64,000 nt of DNA from Polia nebulosa. Its lineage: Eukaryota > Arthropoda > Insecta > Lepidoptera > Noctuidae. Shown piece after piece: positions 28,853-39,121 of the stretch. The position numbers were made by a program, and so were the translations under genes. A model generated the notes under the pieces. The model was not told the DNA's origin. It was given only the letters and a program-made list of their open reading frames with translations, and ran no database searches. Position 1 is the stretch's first letter. Each line of letters begins with the position of its first letter. Location of the stretch: NCBI GenBank assembly GCA_951329385.1, contig OX589616.1:3596001-3660000 (forward strand), given 5' to 3'.

Positions 28853-29312
28853 TTAAGGCGCTATTAGCTGCCAACGACCTTGAGTGGTTAGCTTGCGTGT
28901 TCTGCGCTGAGCTCACGAAACGCGTCGTATGTCCACCCAGTAATAGGACTCGTCCATCAAGGAGCGCTGTTCGAAATTAGACGTATTATTCATTTATTAC
29001 ACATAAAAAAATAAGTATTAAACTAAAACACTGAGACTAAATTATAAATAATTAAATGATCTTTAAAATGGTGAAGGTTTCATAAAAATACGCTTTATAG
29101 TTTTTGCGTAATTCTCAATTTTTTATCCGCGTTAGACATATCTTTACAAATTTATTACACAATGTTATAAAAATATAATTTCAAATATTCTGAGATCAAT
29201 TTACGACGGAATTTGTTTAGAGTAACATATATTTTTTTCAAAGAAATAAGACTAGTCGTTTAGACGTGATGTTCAATTAAAAACCATTAAAAGTCGTATA
29301 ATTGCGCCTTAA
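28853..29312 (+). mobile_element. MITE-2 copy 2, piggyBac-like, 460 bp
   Basis: It is flanked by ttaa (28853-28856, 29309-29312), with ggcgctattag and gcgcc termini. Landmarks are gcgtgttctgcgctgagctc, ccagtaataggactcgtcca, aaatggtgaaggtttcataa and aaataagactagtcgtttag. Very similar to 62628-63084. Confidence 0.85.
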
Positions 29313-30164
29313 GACCGAGACATCACCTAAAGCGCGGTCACTCTCGGACTGCATAGAAAAGAAAGAGATGCGCTACGACAAATGCTCGCAATTTATTGCT
29401 AAATATGAAGTATTTTATCGATTTACTTAGTATTTACTAATACATTTATAAAAAATAATCCATCACTGGATGCAGTTTAGCATTTTAAATTTTATGGTAT
29501 ATTTTTTATTATGATTATAATTGTTACTGGAGGGATAAACTGCTTATTTTTAAGAAAGAAGAGATTATTAAGAGGTATGTTAGTAGATTTTATTGATGCA
29601 ATAAAGTATGTTAAATTATGTTTTGGGTTCCATCACTGCATGCAAATAGGATTTGAAAATATCTTTTTTTTTATTTGTAAAATTATTTACGGTTTAAGAG
29701 ATACACTGCTTTAAAAAAACACCGTTTTGACCGTTTTTGGGAATCGCGCTCCGCTAGCATTAGGTACATACGACAAACAGCTCGATAACAACCATCGGGA
29801 TGTTGCCCACCAGACACATCACCCATACACCCTCTTATATAGTTTAATCTTACCAATACTTCAGTTTTGTATTATGATGTAATGATTTAGTACCTGAAAC
29901 CAAAGCAAAATATAATTATTAAAACTTGTTCAACGCGACTAATTTAGCATTAAAGTCATCATGTATCCTAAGCATAATTATTAACAGAACTTGTCTAACA
30001 AAATCACACTTTAAAGTTCAAATTACTTCGTCTATTCAATCTACCGCTGCGTCTTTTCGTCAACTTTTCGGGCCCATTGACCTTCTGTTCTGCGAGGAAT
30101 GTGCCCTGTCCGCTGCCACTTCAGTTTGGCGATTCTTGAAAGGCCTCAAGGGGGACCGATGACC
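29313..30164. other. No firm gene; weak coding-like frame
   Basis: A block at about 29885-29915 matches 1375-1425. A frame ending at 30162 contains LLFCEECALSAATSVWRFLK in balanced codons, but no family is recognised. Confidence 0.3.
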
Positions 30165-30272
30165 TGATAAGCGGGAATACGATCGACGCGAGACGCAAAG
30201 GACCGGTCGTTATGGCGATACTTGGAGGAGCCTTATGTACAGCAGAGGACGGATTTCGGTTGAAATGATGAT
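30165..30272 (+). pseudogene. LINE-5c C-terminal fragment
   Basis: It encodes RRETQRTGRYGDTWRSLMYS and parallels 40255-40360 (YRTGRCGDTWRRSMSS in frame). Its tail is gaaatgatgatgattc. Confidence 0.5.
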
Positions 30273-30274
30273 GA

Positions 30275-30440
30275 TTCAATCTGCCAAGCCTTCTCCCAAT
30301 TAGTTGGGGTCGGCTTCCAGTCTAACCGACCTATATACCAGTATTTTAAATGATGAGTGATGACTGCCTATCTGATCTCCACAACCCAGTCATTAGAAAT
30401 CCAGATATCGTTTGGTAAGACAGGAGTCAGACTTCTGACT
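30275..30440 (-). mobile_element. SINE-2 3' part, reversed
   Basis: It holds ctcccaattagttggggtcg, gcttccagtctaaccgac and ctgatctccacaacccagtc. Confidence 0.7.
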
Positions 30441-30444
30441 ACTA

Positions 30445-30576
30445 ACGTAGAAGGGGAGTAGAACGGGAGGGCGTGTCAGACTCTTATTGACTAAAACCCC
30501 ACCCCTGTACCTTCCCTGCCTGAGTGCCCAGGAGTGCGGTAACTCTGTTACGAATTTATCCGTGACCCCTTGTATC
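30445..30576 (-). mobile_element. LINE-1 short copy
   Basis: It reads cgtgtcagactcttattgac, taaaaccccacccctgtacc and aatttatccgtgacccct. The 5' end is close to that of the 27441 copy. Confidence 0.7.
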
Positions 30577-30672
30577 TTTAAGTCAAGAGTGAATAGGTTA
30601 CTTCTAGGCAAGCGTGCTCCATCGTCGACCACATCATCGCTTACCATCAGGTGAGATAGTGGTCAAGCGTGA
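30577..30672 (+). mobile_element. LINE-3 3' end
   Basis: It reads aagtcaagagtgaataggtt, acttctaggcaagcgtgctc and gcttaccatcaggtgagata. Confidence 0.75.
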
Positions 30673-30913
30673 GCCTGTTAATGATTAAAAAGTTTATAGT
30701 GACTCCCCGGAACTATAAACTCACAACAAAACAATACACCACTGCCAGTCCCCCAACGCAAGAGCGTGACGTATTTTCACGGTGAGTTGGGCACCACGTG
30801 TAGCTGCGAATGGCCGTCGACATCACTCAGAGACCATTGACTGTGAAGCTACCCACAATTGAAAGTGTTACGGTTTTGCTTGAGTTTTTTTTGATATTTG
30901 GATGGTAAAATCT

Positions 30914-30975
30914 GTGGAGCTCGTGGCTAAATAATAATAGCCGAACGGGTCAACTTTCGAGGTTAAGCCATGCTT
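30914..30975 (+). mobile_element. SINE-2 tRNA-like head only
   Basis: It reads ggagctcgtggctaaataat, cgggtcaac and ggttaagccatgctt, then breaks off. Confidence 0.55.
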
Positions 30976-30992
30976 TCGAAAAAAAAAAACAC

Positions 30993-31240
30993 TCAAATCA
31001 TCATTCTCCTGTCCTTATCCCAATTTATTTGGGGTCGGCGCAACATGTCTTTTTCTTCTATACTCCTCTATTAGTCGTCATCTCTGCAGTCATCTTTTTA
31101 CCCATATCCTCTTTCACACAGTCCAACCATCGTTTCTTTGGCCTTCCCCTACTCTTATAGCCATCCACATCCATACACAAGACTTTCCTCACGACATTTT
31201 GCTTCATTCCTCCGCATCACATACCCATACCACGACAACC
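30993..31240 (-). pseudogene. LINE-2 C-terminal fragment
   Basis: It matches 24475-24720 in the same orientation: the tail tcatcattctcctgtcctta, ggggtcggcgcaacatgtct, and coding segments for GRPKKRW and MDVDGYK. It carries a short deletion after tctctgcagtcatc. Single copy of the 112-bp segment. Confidence 0.8.
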
Positions 31241-31259
31241 GATTATAAAAAAAACACTC

Positions 31260-31730
31260 AAATATTTATTTATTTATTAAAAATCACGTAAATAACACCT
31301 TAACAGCATAACGCCAAAGCAATGTTACTACCACAAAATACAATTAGAAATACCAATGAAAAAACAATTAAATTACAATTAAAATAACAATCGAAAATAC
31401 AATCAAAAACACAATTAAAAATACAATTAAGAATACAATATGTGTGGTTCTTTCTTCAAAAGACCTCACTAAGCTGCATGGTCCTCAGCATATTGTGAAT
31501 GCGAGAACTATGTAGGTCGTTATATTCACGTAGATTTTATGATTGTCTGGCAGTTTGGAACTTTTGTGGCCTATATCCTAATGTCCTTACTTTGGTATTG
31601 TTCGTCGGTTCGTTGAGCTCCTCAAAGTTCTGAGTTGAGCTTCACGATAACTGACAAATGCTTGCACTGTCTGGACAGGTCCACTCAAATTTCCTCAAAA
31701 GCTCATCCCAGACATAAACGTACATGGTTC
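31260..31730 (-). mobile_element. LINE-10 3' region with (TAAA)n tail
   Basis: On the minus strand it ends in aataaataaataaatattt. A low-complexity caatta/aaaataca repeat occupies 31341-31440. Upstream minus-strand sequence looks like LINE C-terminal coding DNA but is not assignable. Confidence 0.4.
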
Positions 31731-31974
31731 TCACATGATTTGACCGGTACATATTGTATGAATTTAAAAACTTTAAAAGAGACTCTGAACTCTGAGTTTG
31801 TTTCTGTGGTTCTTCTCAGGGTAGTCAGCTAGGAAACACCGGCCTCATCTAACTTAAACCGACAAAAAAAAAATTGACGTGGAAAGTGTTGTTAAAACCT
31901 ATTTACAAAATAAAATCATAGAGCATTTATTTATCCGGCTGTCACTTGTTAATCTGTGCCAGTCATTACAGGTA

Positions 31975-32318
31975 AACAGAAGCCAGAGAATCTCACACCA
32001 GTCTTGGCAAGGAGTGCCGTGTTTCCCAGATACTGGGTTGCGGGCGTCTTTTAGGCAATCGCTCCATGCAAAATACTTGTATTCAGCTGCGTCAGTTATT
32101 ATATACTAGCAACCCACCCTGTCTCCGCACGGGTACAAATTATACACACAAAGCTTCCTTATTCCGTTTATCGCTCTTTCTATTAGTGACAACCGCAATA
32201 AAAACCGTTGCGTAGTTTAGGAGGATTTAGCGGAGAAACAGATAAACACGGAAAGCGACTTCAAATTTTACCATGTAGAGAAGCCAACCCCAAGATAGTT
32301 GGGTAATGGAAAACACAT
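31975..32318 (+). mobile_element. SINE-2 split by REP-2
   Basis: It has accagtcttggcaaggagtg, cagatactgggttgcggg and acttgtattcagctgcgt, then REP-2 at 32106-32277, then aagccaaccccaagatagtt. Confidence 0.65.
32106..32277 (-). repeat. REP-2 copy 2
   Basis: It is the reverse of 16338-16496, with tccgcacgggtacaaattat, gtttatcgctctttctatta and gcgtagtttaggaggattta. Confidence 0.6.
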
Positions 32319-32429
32319 GATGATTGAATCACAGACAAGCTACAAGGCAACTGATTGGAAGACACCGCAGTCAAAGAGACAGAGCTGGAATGTGTCATTT
32401 GTCTTTAATGACACCAGCACGCATGCCTT

Positions 32430-32605
32430 TAGGCCTCCATTACATATGCCAAGGGGTAGCGGCTAAAATCGTTACAGAGTTACCGCTCCCCTTGGCACTC
32501 AGGCAAGGAAGGAACAGGGGTGGGTTTTGGTCAGTAAAAGTCTGACACGCCCGTTCCACCCAGAGCGGGAGATGTCATTGGATGATTTCCCAAACCCCAA
32601 ATAAA
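32430..32605 (+). mobile_element. LINE-1 short copy, sense
   Basis: It starts ccaaggggtagcggctaaaa. It continues with gaaggaacaggggtgggttt and ttcccaaaccccaaataaaaa. Confidence 0.75.
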
Positions 32606-32754
32606 AAGGCCTTCATTACATTGTAGGTTTTGCTGTCAGTTTAACCACAGTCAAGGTTATGATTGACGGAAAACCTATCGTCTAATACAGTCACTGATGG
32701 TGGCATGAGAAAATCTGGATATTTTAATTTTTGCATCATGCAAACTTAGACTAT

Positions 32755-32969
32755 GAAAGGTTATAGACGGAGTGTCAAAATCCAGCAATCTGAAGTACCA
32801 GAATGAGAAGCCGGCTTGTATCTGTACACGCAAAATAAGCTCACATAGACAAAATGAGAAGCCGATACGTCATCATTACGTTCGTCAAGGTCACTCACAC
32901 ATTTTAACGATCCTGCTTCATTTAATATCCGATGATGTTCCGTCTATAGGTAACCTTTCATAGTCTAAG
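32755..32969 (+). mobile_element. MITE-4 copy 2
   Basis: The TIRs are cttagactatgaaaggttat at the left and its complement at the right, with a 2-base insert (taggtaacc). The open frame on the plus strand starts MSKSSNLKYQNEKPACICTR and resembles that of copy 1 on the opposite strand. Flanks catgcaa/catacaa are a possible imperfect TSD. Confidence 0.8.
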
Positions 32970-33211
32970 CATACAACTATCAGTCAGTGAGCTAATGACT
33001 TTTGGAATTGAGTGACGACTGCATGATACACGCTCATGCAAACGTCATCTTTCAAACCCGAACACGGCAACGCTGCTTCGCGGCGGAAATTGAAAAGTTT
33101 GTAATTACCTACTTCTCATGAAGTGGTTCCAAACTGCTAGCAAATTCAGTACGCCAGGAAGAAGAAGCTTTAGACCACACGACTGAACTAAAACTTCTTT
33201 AGCTCCATCTC

Positions 33212-33475
33212 TTCCGTTCGCCTCGTCCGATCACACTTTTCGTAACGCTTTCGTCACTCATTCATCAGCTTACTCCCCAAGACAGGCGTGCGCCCTCTCA
33301 ACTTCCGTTTGCCTCGTCCAATCACACTTTTCGTAACGCTCTCGTCACGCATTCATCAGCTTACTCCCCAAGACAAGCGTGCGCCCTCTCAACTTCTGTT
33401 TGCCTCGCTCGATCACGCTTTTCGTAACGCTCTCGTTACGCATTCACCAGCTTACTCCCCAAGTCCAGCGTGCGT
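33212..33475 (+). repeat. 91-bp tandem repeat, about 2.9 units
   Basis: Units start at 33212, 33303 and 33394 with ttccgtt(c/t)gcctcg and share cacacttttcgtaacgct, attcatcagcttactcccca and gcgtgcgccctctcaac. The open frame through it has no recognised family. It is followed by an aataaaatcacc and aataaactgcg-containing flank that could be an LTR or transcript end, but no LTR boundaries were found. Confidence 0.85.
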
Positions 33476-33867
33476 AAAAAAGTTTTACTTCAATAAAATC
33501 ACCAACTTTAGTCTATCTTTTCTGCCACTTGTTGCGACTCTGGACCTCTGCCAAGCCCCGAACGAAGAGAATGTAATAATATAAAACCGTGTAAAACTTC
33601 CGGCTCACTTAATAAACTGCGCTATTATTAATTATAGAACTTACCGAGAAATATGAACTAGTTTGATAGTTAGGAATTGTGAGAATCAAGTTAACGTTGT
33701 GCGTTCAATAGTTTAGGGAGGGGCAGTGTTCTGGCTGTGGGGTTATCGATAAGTTATTCGTCGACTTTTAAAATTGAACTAACCAATATTAAAAGTCATT
33801 TCCTCTACTCGAATCAATCAAATTGACAGTTATAACAAAAAAAAAGAAAAGAAAGCAAAAAAAATAA
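33476..33867. other. No recognised gene
   Basis: It holds an A-rich tract at 33837-33880. No repeated block shared elsewhere. Confidence 0.3.
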
Positions 33868-34148
33868 CTAAAAAGCGGCCAATTGCGAGTCAAACTCGCA
33901 GACGAAGGGTTCCGTACCATAAACTGAAAAAAAGAACAAAAAACATGTTTCTAGCAGGGGCGAGGGGGTTTGTTTTTTTATTTTTATTAATTGTTGTTAT
34001 AGCGGCTACAGAAATACAAATTCTGTGAAAATTTCAACTGTGTACCTATTACGGATCGTGAGATACAGCCCGCTAACAGACGGACGGACAGCGGAGGCAT
34101 AGTAATAGGGTCCCGTTGGTTACCCTTTGGGTACGGAACCCTAAAAAA
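33868..34148 (+). mobile_element. SINE-1a copy
   Basis: The head is gcggccaattgcgagtcaaa with gaagggttccgtacc. Body: ttgttgttatagcggctaca. Tail: ccctttgggtacggaaccct. A G-rich insert (gcaggggcgagggggt) replaces part of the usual body. Confidence 0.75.
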
Positions 34149-34195
34149 GAAAGAAAATATATTTATTTGGCGACAGTCACCAGGTGACTTAGAAT

Positions 34196-34985
34196 ATTTA
34201 ACAGACTACAAAAAACGAGGTTCTGTATTCGACCCGTATGTATGTATGTATCTTGTTTGTCCGCGATTTTCTCGAAAACTCCTGATCCGATTTGGATGGG
34301 GTTTTCGTTATTCAAATGCATATTTTTCTGGGAAGGTTTTAGTACCATAATCGTTACGATATGATGAAGATCTTCGGAGATAGATAGTGGCACTCTTCAA
34401 TATCTAACAGCAATTGCTGCGATCGTATGTCTATGTATTGTTAGCACAATTTCATGAAAACACAACTAAAAAGAGAAAAATAAAAACTTATTTATAAAAA
34501 AAAATAGAAATGACTTCCAAAAAAAGAAAACAGAGACATTCTTTTAAAGAATGCAAAAAAAAACTTTATTTTCGAAAGTCGGTGTCTTAAACCGGTATAA
34601 GGCCGGAACTCCACCAAAGCGGAGATGTGTGCGGTGTGCTGTGTGCTGTGCGAGAAGAGATGTTTTTCAGCTCGGGGGACTCCACCAAAGCGGAGATGTG
34701 TGCGGTGTGCTGTGAGGAGGGAGGGTGACATCGCTCACTGCACGCCGCTCACATCTCACGTCTCCACTGCGCGTCGTCCGCGCACAGCTCACATCTCCGC
34801 TTCCATCGCGCCGTACAAATATTACACATCTCCGCACAGCGATCTGCACTGAAGCTGAGCGGAGAGGAGATGTGTTAATAACACAATTCTATTGGCTGTT
34901 CAAAAAACATCTCTCCGCTCGTCTCGTCTCCGCTTTGGTGGAGTCCCGGCCTGAAGAAAGACCTCAGTGCTAGTTGGAGACTTCG
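34196..34985 (+). mobile_element. HP-1 copy interrupted by MITE-7
   Basis: It starts aacagactacaaaaaacga. Body: cgatcgtatgtctatgtatt. The hairpin's left arm (ctttattttcgaaagtcggt) ends at MITE-7 and its right arm is lost. Confidence 0.55.
34601..34951 (+). mobile_element. MITE-7
   Basis: TIRs of about 24 bp start ggccggaactccaccaaagc and are matched at the right end with one difference. A 71-bp direct duplication near the left end repeats ctccaccaaagcggagatgt (34609 and 34680). The interior is unusually GC-rich and full of cacatctccgc/gcggagatgtg pairs that can fold. Frames through it on both strands follow from this composition. Confidence 0.75.
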
Positions 34986-35117
34986 AACCAAAACCAAGTA
35001 TTTATTATCGACGCACAAACGCGATAGTTACTGCTTGCTTTTGCACTTTCTCTATGTAAAATACCTTAGCCTTACAATGAGCCAGTAACTATCTTTCAAT
35101 GATTTTATTGTTGAAGT

Positions 35118-35230
35118 GAAAACTTCTTTATACGCGTCGAGCGTTTTTTGGCAGGGACAAAACTTATGGTTTCGCGTTCACCGACATGCTAGTGACGTGT
35201 TGCGTCAGACTGGCTGCCCCCCATGACTGC
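35118..35230 (+). repeat. REP-N copy
   Basis: It starts gaagtgaaaacttctttata with cgcgtcgagcgttttttgg. Downstream ttcaccgacatgctagtgac resembles the 4120 region. Confidence 0.45.
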
Positions 35231-35284
35231 CTAATTTTTTTTAGAAAACAATATGCAAGAAAATATTTGTACACCTTTTTTTCA

Positions 35285-35404
35285 GGGTGGGAAATGTGTG
35301 TGAGCGAAAAGGCGTGTCAGACTATTACTTACTAAAATCCACCCGTGTTCATTCAGTTGCCCTTTCGTACCAGGGACGTGGTGACTCTTTCGATTACTCC
35401 CGCG
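35285..35404 (-). mobile_element. LINE-1 fragment, host of MITE-6 copy 2
   Basis: It reads aggcgtgtcagactattact, attcagttgccctttcgtac and actctttcgattactcccgc. It continues past MITE-6 at 36443 with gaccctggccg. Confidence 0.6.
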
Positions 35405-35484
35405 TAGGGTTGCCAACCGTACTCTAAAATAGAGTATTGTACTCTATTTCATGAAAGTGTACTTTATAATCTGTAATACTATTA

Positions 35485-35848
35485 AAATAAAATAAATTAA
35501 ATAAAATAAGCCTTTATTGCTGCCATTTTTAACTTATTTGACAAACATATTCAATAAAATTGAAAAATAGAGGTAAGAAAACTGATTAAATAAAAGTAAT
35601 CTTATTTCCGCCATTTGACTGGTCTCCCCTCTTAACAGCTTGTCTTTCGACAAAGGCCTCGTCTAAGGCTTTCCACTTGTTTCTATCCTTTGCTGTACGT
35701 AACCATTCTGCGCCTGCTACTTTCTTCAAGTCGTCTTCCCATCGCTTTGGCTGTCTTCCTCTACTTCTTCTGCTTTCTCTAGGGTACCATTCGGTTATTA
35801 TTCTAGTCCATTTCTCTTTCTTGTCTCTCAACATATATCCTGCCCAGC
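35485..35848 (-). pseudogene. LINE-5b (RTE-like) 3' end, 12-bp TSD
   Basis: It is flanked by gtaatactatta (35473-35484 and 35849-35860). The minus strand encodes MLRDKKEKWTRIITEWYPRE, RGRQPKRWEDDLKKVAGAEW and LRTAKDRNKWKALDEAFVER. The GRxxxRWxDD...W...A.DR..W order is typical of RTE-like LINE C-termini. It ends with an AT-rich tail (ataaaggcttattttattta on the minus strand). It is a 5'-truncated insertion without an RT domain. Confidence 0.85.
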
Positions 35849-35974
35849 GTAATACTATTACAGTACGCTAAAATACTCTTTTTTTCACAATGTTTACGAT
35901 ACACCAGTCATGTATACCCATTGTTATAACCCAAAAATGTAACGCTTACTGTTTACAAGACCATTGAAATTAAT

Positions 35975-36232
35975 AAAAACTGGCCAAGTGCGTGTCGGAT
36001 TTCGCAAATTAAGGGTTCCGTAACAAATATTGGTACATATTTGTTAGTAAAGTATAAGTAATAATAAATATTATCACAAAATTTTAAGTTCATAGTTCAA
36101 TGGGAAGTTAAATTCTTCGTAATAAAACTTTGTGACAGACGACAGACGGACATACAGACGGACACGTGAGTGACAAGTGACAACAATAGGGCTCCGTTTG
36201 GACCCTTCGGGTACGGAACCCTAAAAATAAGC
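35975..36232 (+). mobile_element. SINE-1b in MITE-6 copy 2
   Basis: The head is ctggccaagtgcgtgtcgga with agggttccgtaac. Tail: gggctccgtttggacccttc and gggtacggaaccctaaa. Confidence 0.85.
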
Positions 36233-36694
36233 TAAAAAGATAGATTAGGAATATTTGGAGTCACACAATTCTTTTAAAAATGATGAAAAATTGTTATGTG
36301 CCGCAAAAGACACAAACAATTATCTCTTCAAAATTTAAAAAAAAAGTGTACTCTTTTTTTTAAGGGGTACTCTTTATTTACCCTGACTGAAATCAATAAT
36401 ACTCTATTTCTTTTAAAATAAGTTGGCAACCCTACTCCCGCGACCCTGGCCGATTCGCACACCTAGCCCAAATATATTAAAACAAAATAAACACCAAACC
36501 GGTAAAGGTTGATTATCTTCCGCATTTTAAATAACACCGTTTGTGGGACACAAAATCGATTCGCCCCGTCTAACAATAGTGGTACAGAGTTTCGCATAAT
36601 TCGAATAATTCGGTAATATGCCGTGACGGTTAGAATGATGTTTTTGACGAGTACTCTTCAGGTTACGTAAGGTTTAGGAAAATTACTGGTGGAT

Positions 36695-37205
36695 TTAAGA
36701 GGGAACAGGGCCTGCGAGGAATTTACAAAATAGGTATTTGAAGAAACTATTGCCATCGTGCTCCCTCATCAAGCCTGCCCCTGTAGAGTGCGATAGGGAC
36801 AGCTGCAACTCAGACCGATTTTATCACAAAATTTTTGACGAGATCGACGTTTCGTATTCCCCTTTTTTCTCCTCGAAAACTGAACTGATTCAATTATTTT
36901 TGGCACCAAATTTTTAAGAAAGAGTATGTCTAGGCCCCTATAAATGTTTTATGTTAAAACTTTTCTAATTTGTCTGGTAGTCTTCTAAGATAGGCGGTAA
37001 AAATAGGGCGCTAATATTTTTTGTAATTTTGGAGGGTCATATTTTCTGTACTTATTAGTTGCTGAAAAAAAAGGAAATGACAGGGACGTGTCAACAGCAG
37101 ACCTTGACTTTATGAAAAAAAAAATGATTGCTCTAGAGGCATTATTCAGGAAGAAAACAGGGGAATACATTTGTATGGAAATTCGCAGCCCCTGTTCCCT
37201 CTTAA
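36695..37205 (+). mobile_element. MITE-3, TTAA-flanked (piggyBac-like)
   Basis: It is flanked by ttaa (36695-36698, 37202-37205). Inverted ends of about 19 bp are gagggaacagggcctgcga at the left and the complement of gagggaacaggggctgcgaa at the right. It is 511 bp and non-coding. Single copy in the window. The TTAA duplication suggests piggyBac-type mobilisation. Confidence 0.75.
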
Positions 37206-37254
37206 CTGGCCAAAAGTGGCTGTAACTGCCTGCTCTTTCGGGGAATATAGGCTT

Positions 37255-37335
37255 TTTTTTGAGCGTGGGAAAACATCAGATGACTTCTTCGGGTCTGGGT
37301 GGAGAGGGGGAGTGTCTGACTCTTACTGACTTTTT
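37255..37335 (-). mobile_element. LINE-1 short fragment
   Basis: It reads gagcgtgggaaaacatcaga and tgtctgactcttactgactt. Confidence 0.55.
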
Positions 37336-37519
37336 AGTCAGTGTCAATCATGAGATTTATATGAAATTTAAATGGGACCATTTCGGAAAAAAACCCGTTT
37401 CGAACAAAAAAAGAATTTTGCAAATCCGTCAATAAATGACGGAGTTATGCCCGAACATACATTAAAAAAAAATACAAACATCCGAATTGATAACCTCCTT
37501 CTTTTTGAAGTCGGTTAAA
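37336..37519 (-). mobile_element. HP-1 fragment, reversed
   Basis: It contains aaatttaaatgggaccattt, gcaaatccgtcaataaatga and ccgaattgataacctccttc, and ends aagtcggttaaaaag. Confidence 0.7.
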
Positions 37520-37521
37520 AA

Positions 37522-37800
37522 GACTAGCTGACGTCACGCGGTTTCACCAAAAAAAAAAACAATCAATCATATTGTTATGAATGTCGTTAATTTGTGACTT
37601 TCTTTTCTTTCTTTAGTTCCCGTTCCCGTGGGAATACGGGGATAAAATATAGCCTATCTTACTCGCTGATAGCATAGCTATCCATTGCTGAAAGAATTTT
37701 TTTTAAAAATCGGTCCAGTACTTTTTAAGTTTATTCGTTACATACAAAAAATACAAATCTTTCCTCTTTATAATAATAGTAAGATTACTCAGACTTTCAT
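37522..37800 (+). repeat. REP-1 with a LINE tail inserted
   Basis: It begins gactagctgacgtcacgcgg, is interrupted at about 37548-37614, and resumes ttcccgttcccgtgggaata. It ends with aatcggtccagtacttttta and tttcctctttataataatag. Confidence 0.65.
37548..37614 (+). mobile_element. LINE tail fragment with (cttt)n
   Basis: The block tcatattgttatgaatgtcg followed by ttaatttgtg matches 47680-47715 and runs into cttttctttcttt. Confidence 0.5.
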
Positions 37801-38104
37801 TTTCTGCGAACGCTTTGCGGGTAAAGAGAAAAGACAACGGGTACATACTATGTTGCAAAAAGCCGTGCCAAAACCTCGGTGCTCAAAGTTCTGAAATAGA
37901 GCTGTTTATAATAGTGTCAAAAGACAATAAATCTCATTTGAAATCTCGTTTTAAAGTTGTGTTGTTAAACTAAGATAATTTGTCAAATGGCGTACAGTGT
38001 GGAATAGATTTATGTTTAAAAAATCTTAACTGTAGACACACAACGAAATAGCTGATCAGTAAAGGCTCTTTTGCTCCATATAGCAACCTCCTCAGTTGCT
38101 CTCC
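37801..38104. other. No recognised gene
   Basis: Only a short frame of 69 codons ending at 37894, which overlaps the REP-1 end and is not convincing. Confidence 0.3.
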
Positions 38105-38650
38105 TAAGCCAATTAAGTTACTTTTCAAGCATTCTGATGATGGAATTTATTTTAGTTCAATCACACATTTGATGCCACGAACTGCATCAGACTGCTTGGA
38201 AAAACTTTGTTACAAAAGAATAGAACCGTCTTCCAAAAATAATTCGGAAGTCAGTGTTTCTGGTTTTGTGTCTTCGTTTTTTGACACCGACTTCCGATTT
38301 ATTTAGATTTTGCACTTTTTTTGGAAGTCAATTTTATTTGTTTGTAATTTATTTTTCACTTTTTAGATGTGGTTTCCCATTAAATTGTTTTAACAATACA
38401 TATACATACGATCGCGGTTAATTTGCTGTCAATTTTTGAAGAGTTCCATTGTCTGTCTCCAAAACTCATCCTCAGATCAATTAAATGGGACCATTTCGGA
38501 ATAAACCACTTTCGAAAAGAATTTAAGAGTTATGCACGAACATAAAAAAATAGAAAAAATATAAATATCCGAATTGATAACCTCCTTCTTTTTGAAGTCG
38601 GTTAAAAAGTGACTTGTTTGAAACTTTTGTTTTTTGTCAGTCGGTTTTTC
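38105..38650 (+). mobile_element. HP-2 hairpin end split by HP-1
   Basis: The left part has gttacttttcaagcattctg and gaactgcatcagactgcttg. The right part resumes at 38607 with gtgacttgtttgaaacttt and gtcagtcgg. Together they form the HP-2 hairpin seen intact at 39122-39290. Confidence 0.6.
38203..38606 (-). mobile_element. HP-1 copy nested in HP-2
   Basis: It carries the hairpin (ttcggaagtcagtg ... caccgacttccga), catacgatcgcggttaattt, tgggaccatttcggaataaa and aagtcggttaaaaa at the right edge. aaaa flanks both sides. Confidence 0.65.
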
Positions 38651-38889
38651 TTGGGATCGTCATCATGTGGTCGTTCGCAGTACGTTTGCTTCTCTCACTG
38701 TCCCCTATCAATCATCACGCAATCATTTACTCCTTTAGAAATACTATTCCAATGCACTCAATAAAATTATCGATATCGATATAAATCGCATCACTAGCTT
38801 GCAACAATGGCGCTGATGAAAATTCTACCAGCAAAGGTTTATCGCTGCCGCAAATTGTGCCAATTTAGCCGTTTGTCACGCTCAACTCA

Positions 38890-39105
38890 AACGATAAGAA
38901 CTACGGGGGAACTGCTGGTCGATTTTATGTAGTGTATGCGGTACATGGGTGCTAATGTGGCATGTCGAGGTTTTGAAATAGTTCGTCGTTTGCTGGGGAG
39001 TTTGTTGCGCCACTCCTTCTTCCCAGCTAAAGCACTAGGAAGTTGTGACGGGCGGGCGTTTTGGGCATTGTCTTTGTGTAGAACTTTGACGTTGAACAAA
39101 AAAAA
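38890..39105 (+). mobile_element. Possible LINE 3' end (LINE-11)
   Basis: The phrase ggggagtttgttgcgccact and ccttcttcccagctaaagca resembles a common lepidopteran LINE 3' region. An A run follows at 39099. Only one copy is here, so class is uncertain. Confidence 0.35.
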
Positions 39106-39121
39106 AATTTTTTTTTTAAAT

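Larger units (their letters stand above)
35405..36434 (-). mobile_element. MITE-6 copy 2, hAT-like
   Basis: Termini tagggttgccaaccg and tggcaaccc(ta), with a perfect 8-bp TSD ctcccgcg (35397-35404, 36435-36442). The segment gtactctaaaatagagtatt and the flanking cagattataaag-type sequence are the reverse of copy 1. It contains LINE-5b (35485-35848) and SINE-1b (35975-36232). Confidence 0.85.

Noticed and set aside
33100..33680. LTR around the 91-bp tandem repeat
   Set aside because: No TG...CA ends or TSD could be located.
34492..34973. Overlapping frames on both strands at MITE-7
   Set aside because: Composition of a GC-rich inverted-repeat element; no domain and no conservation.
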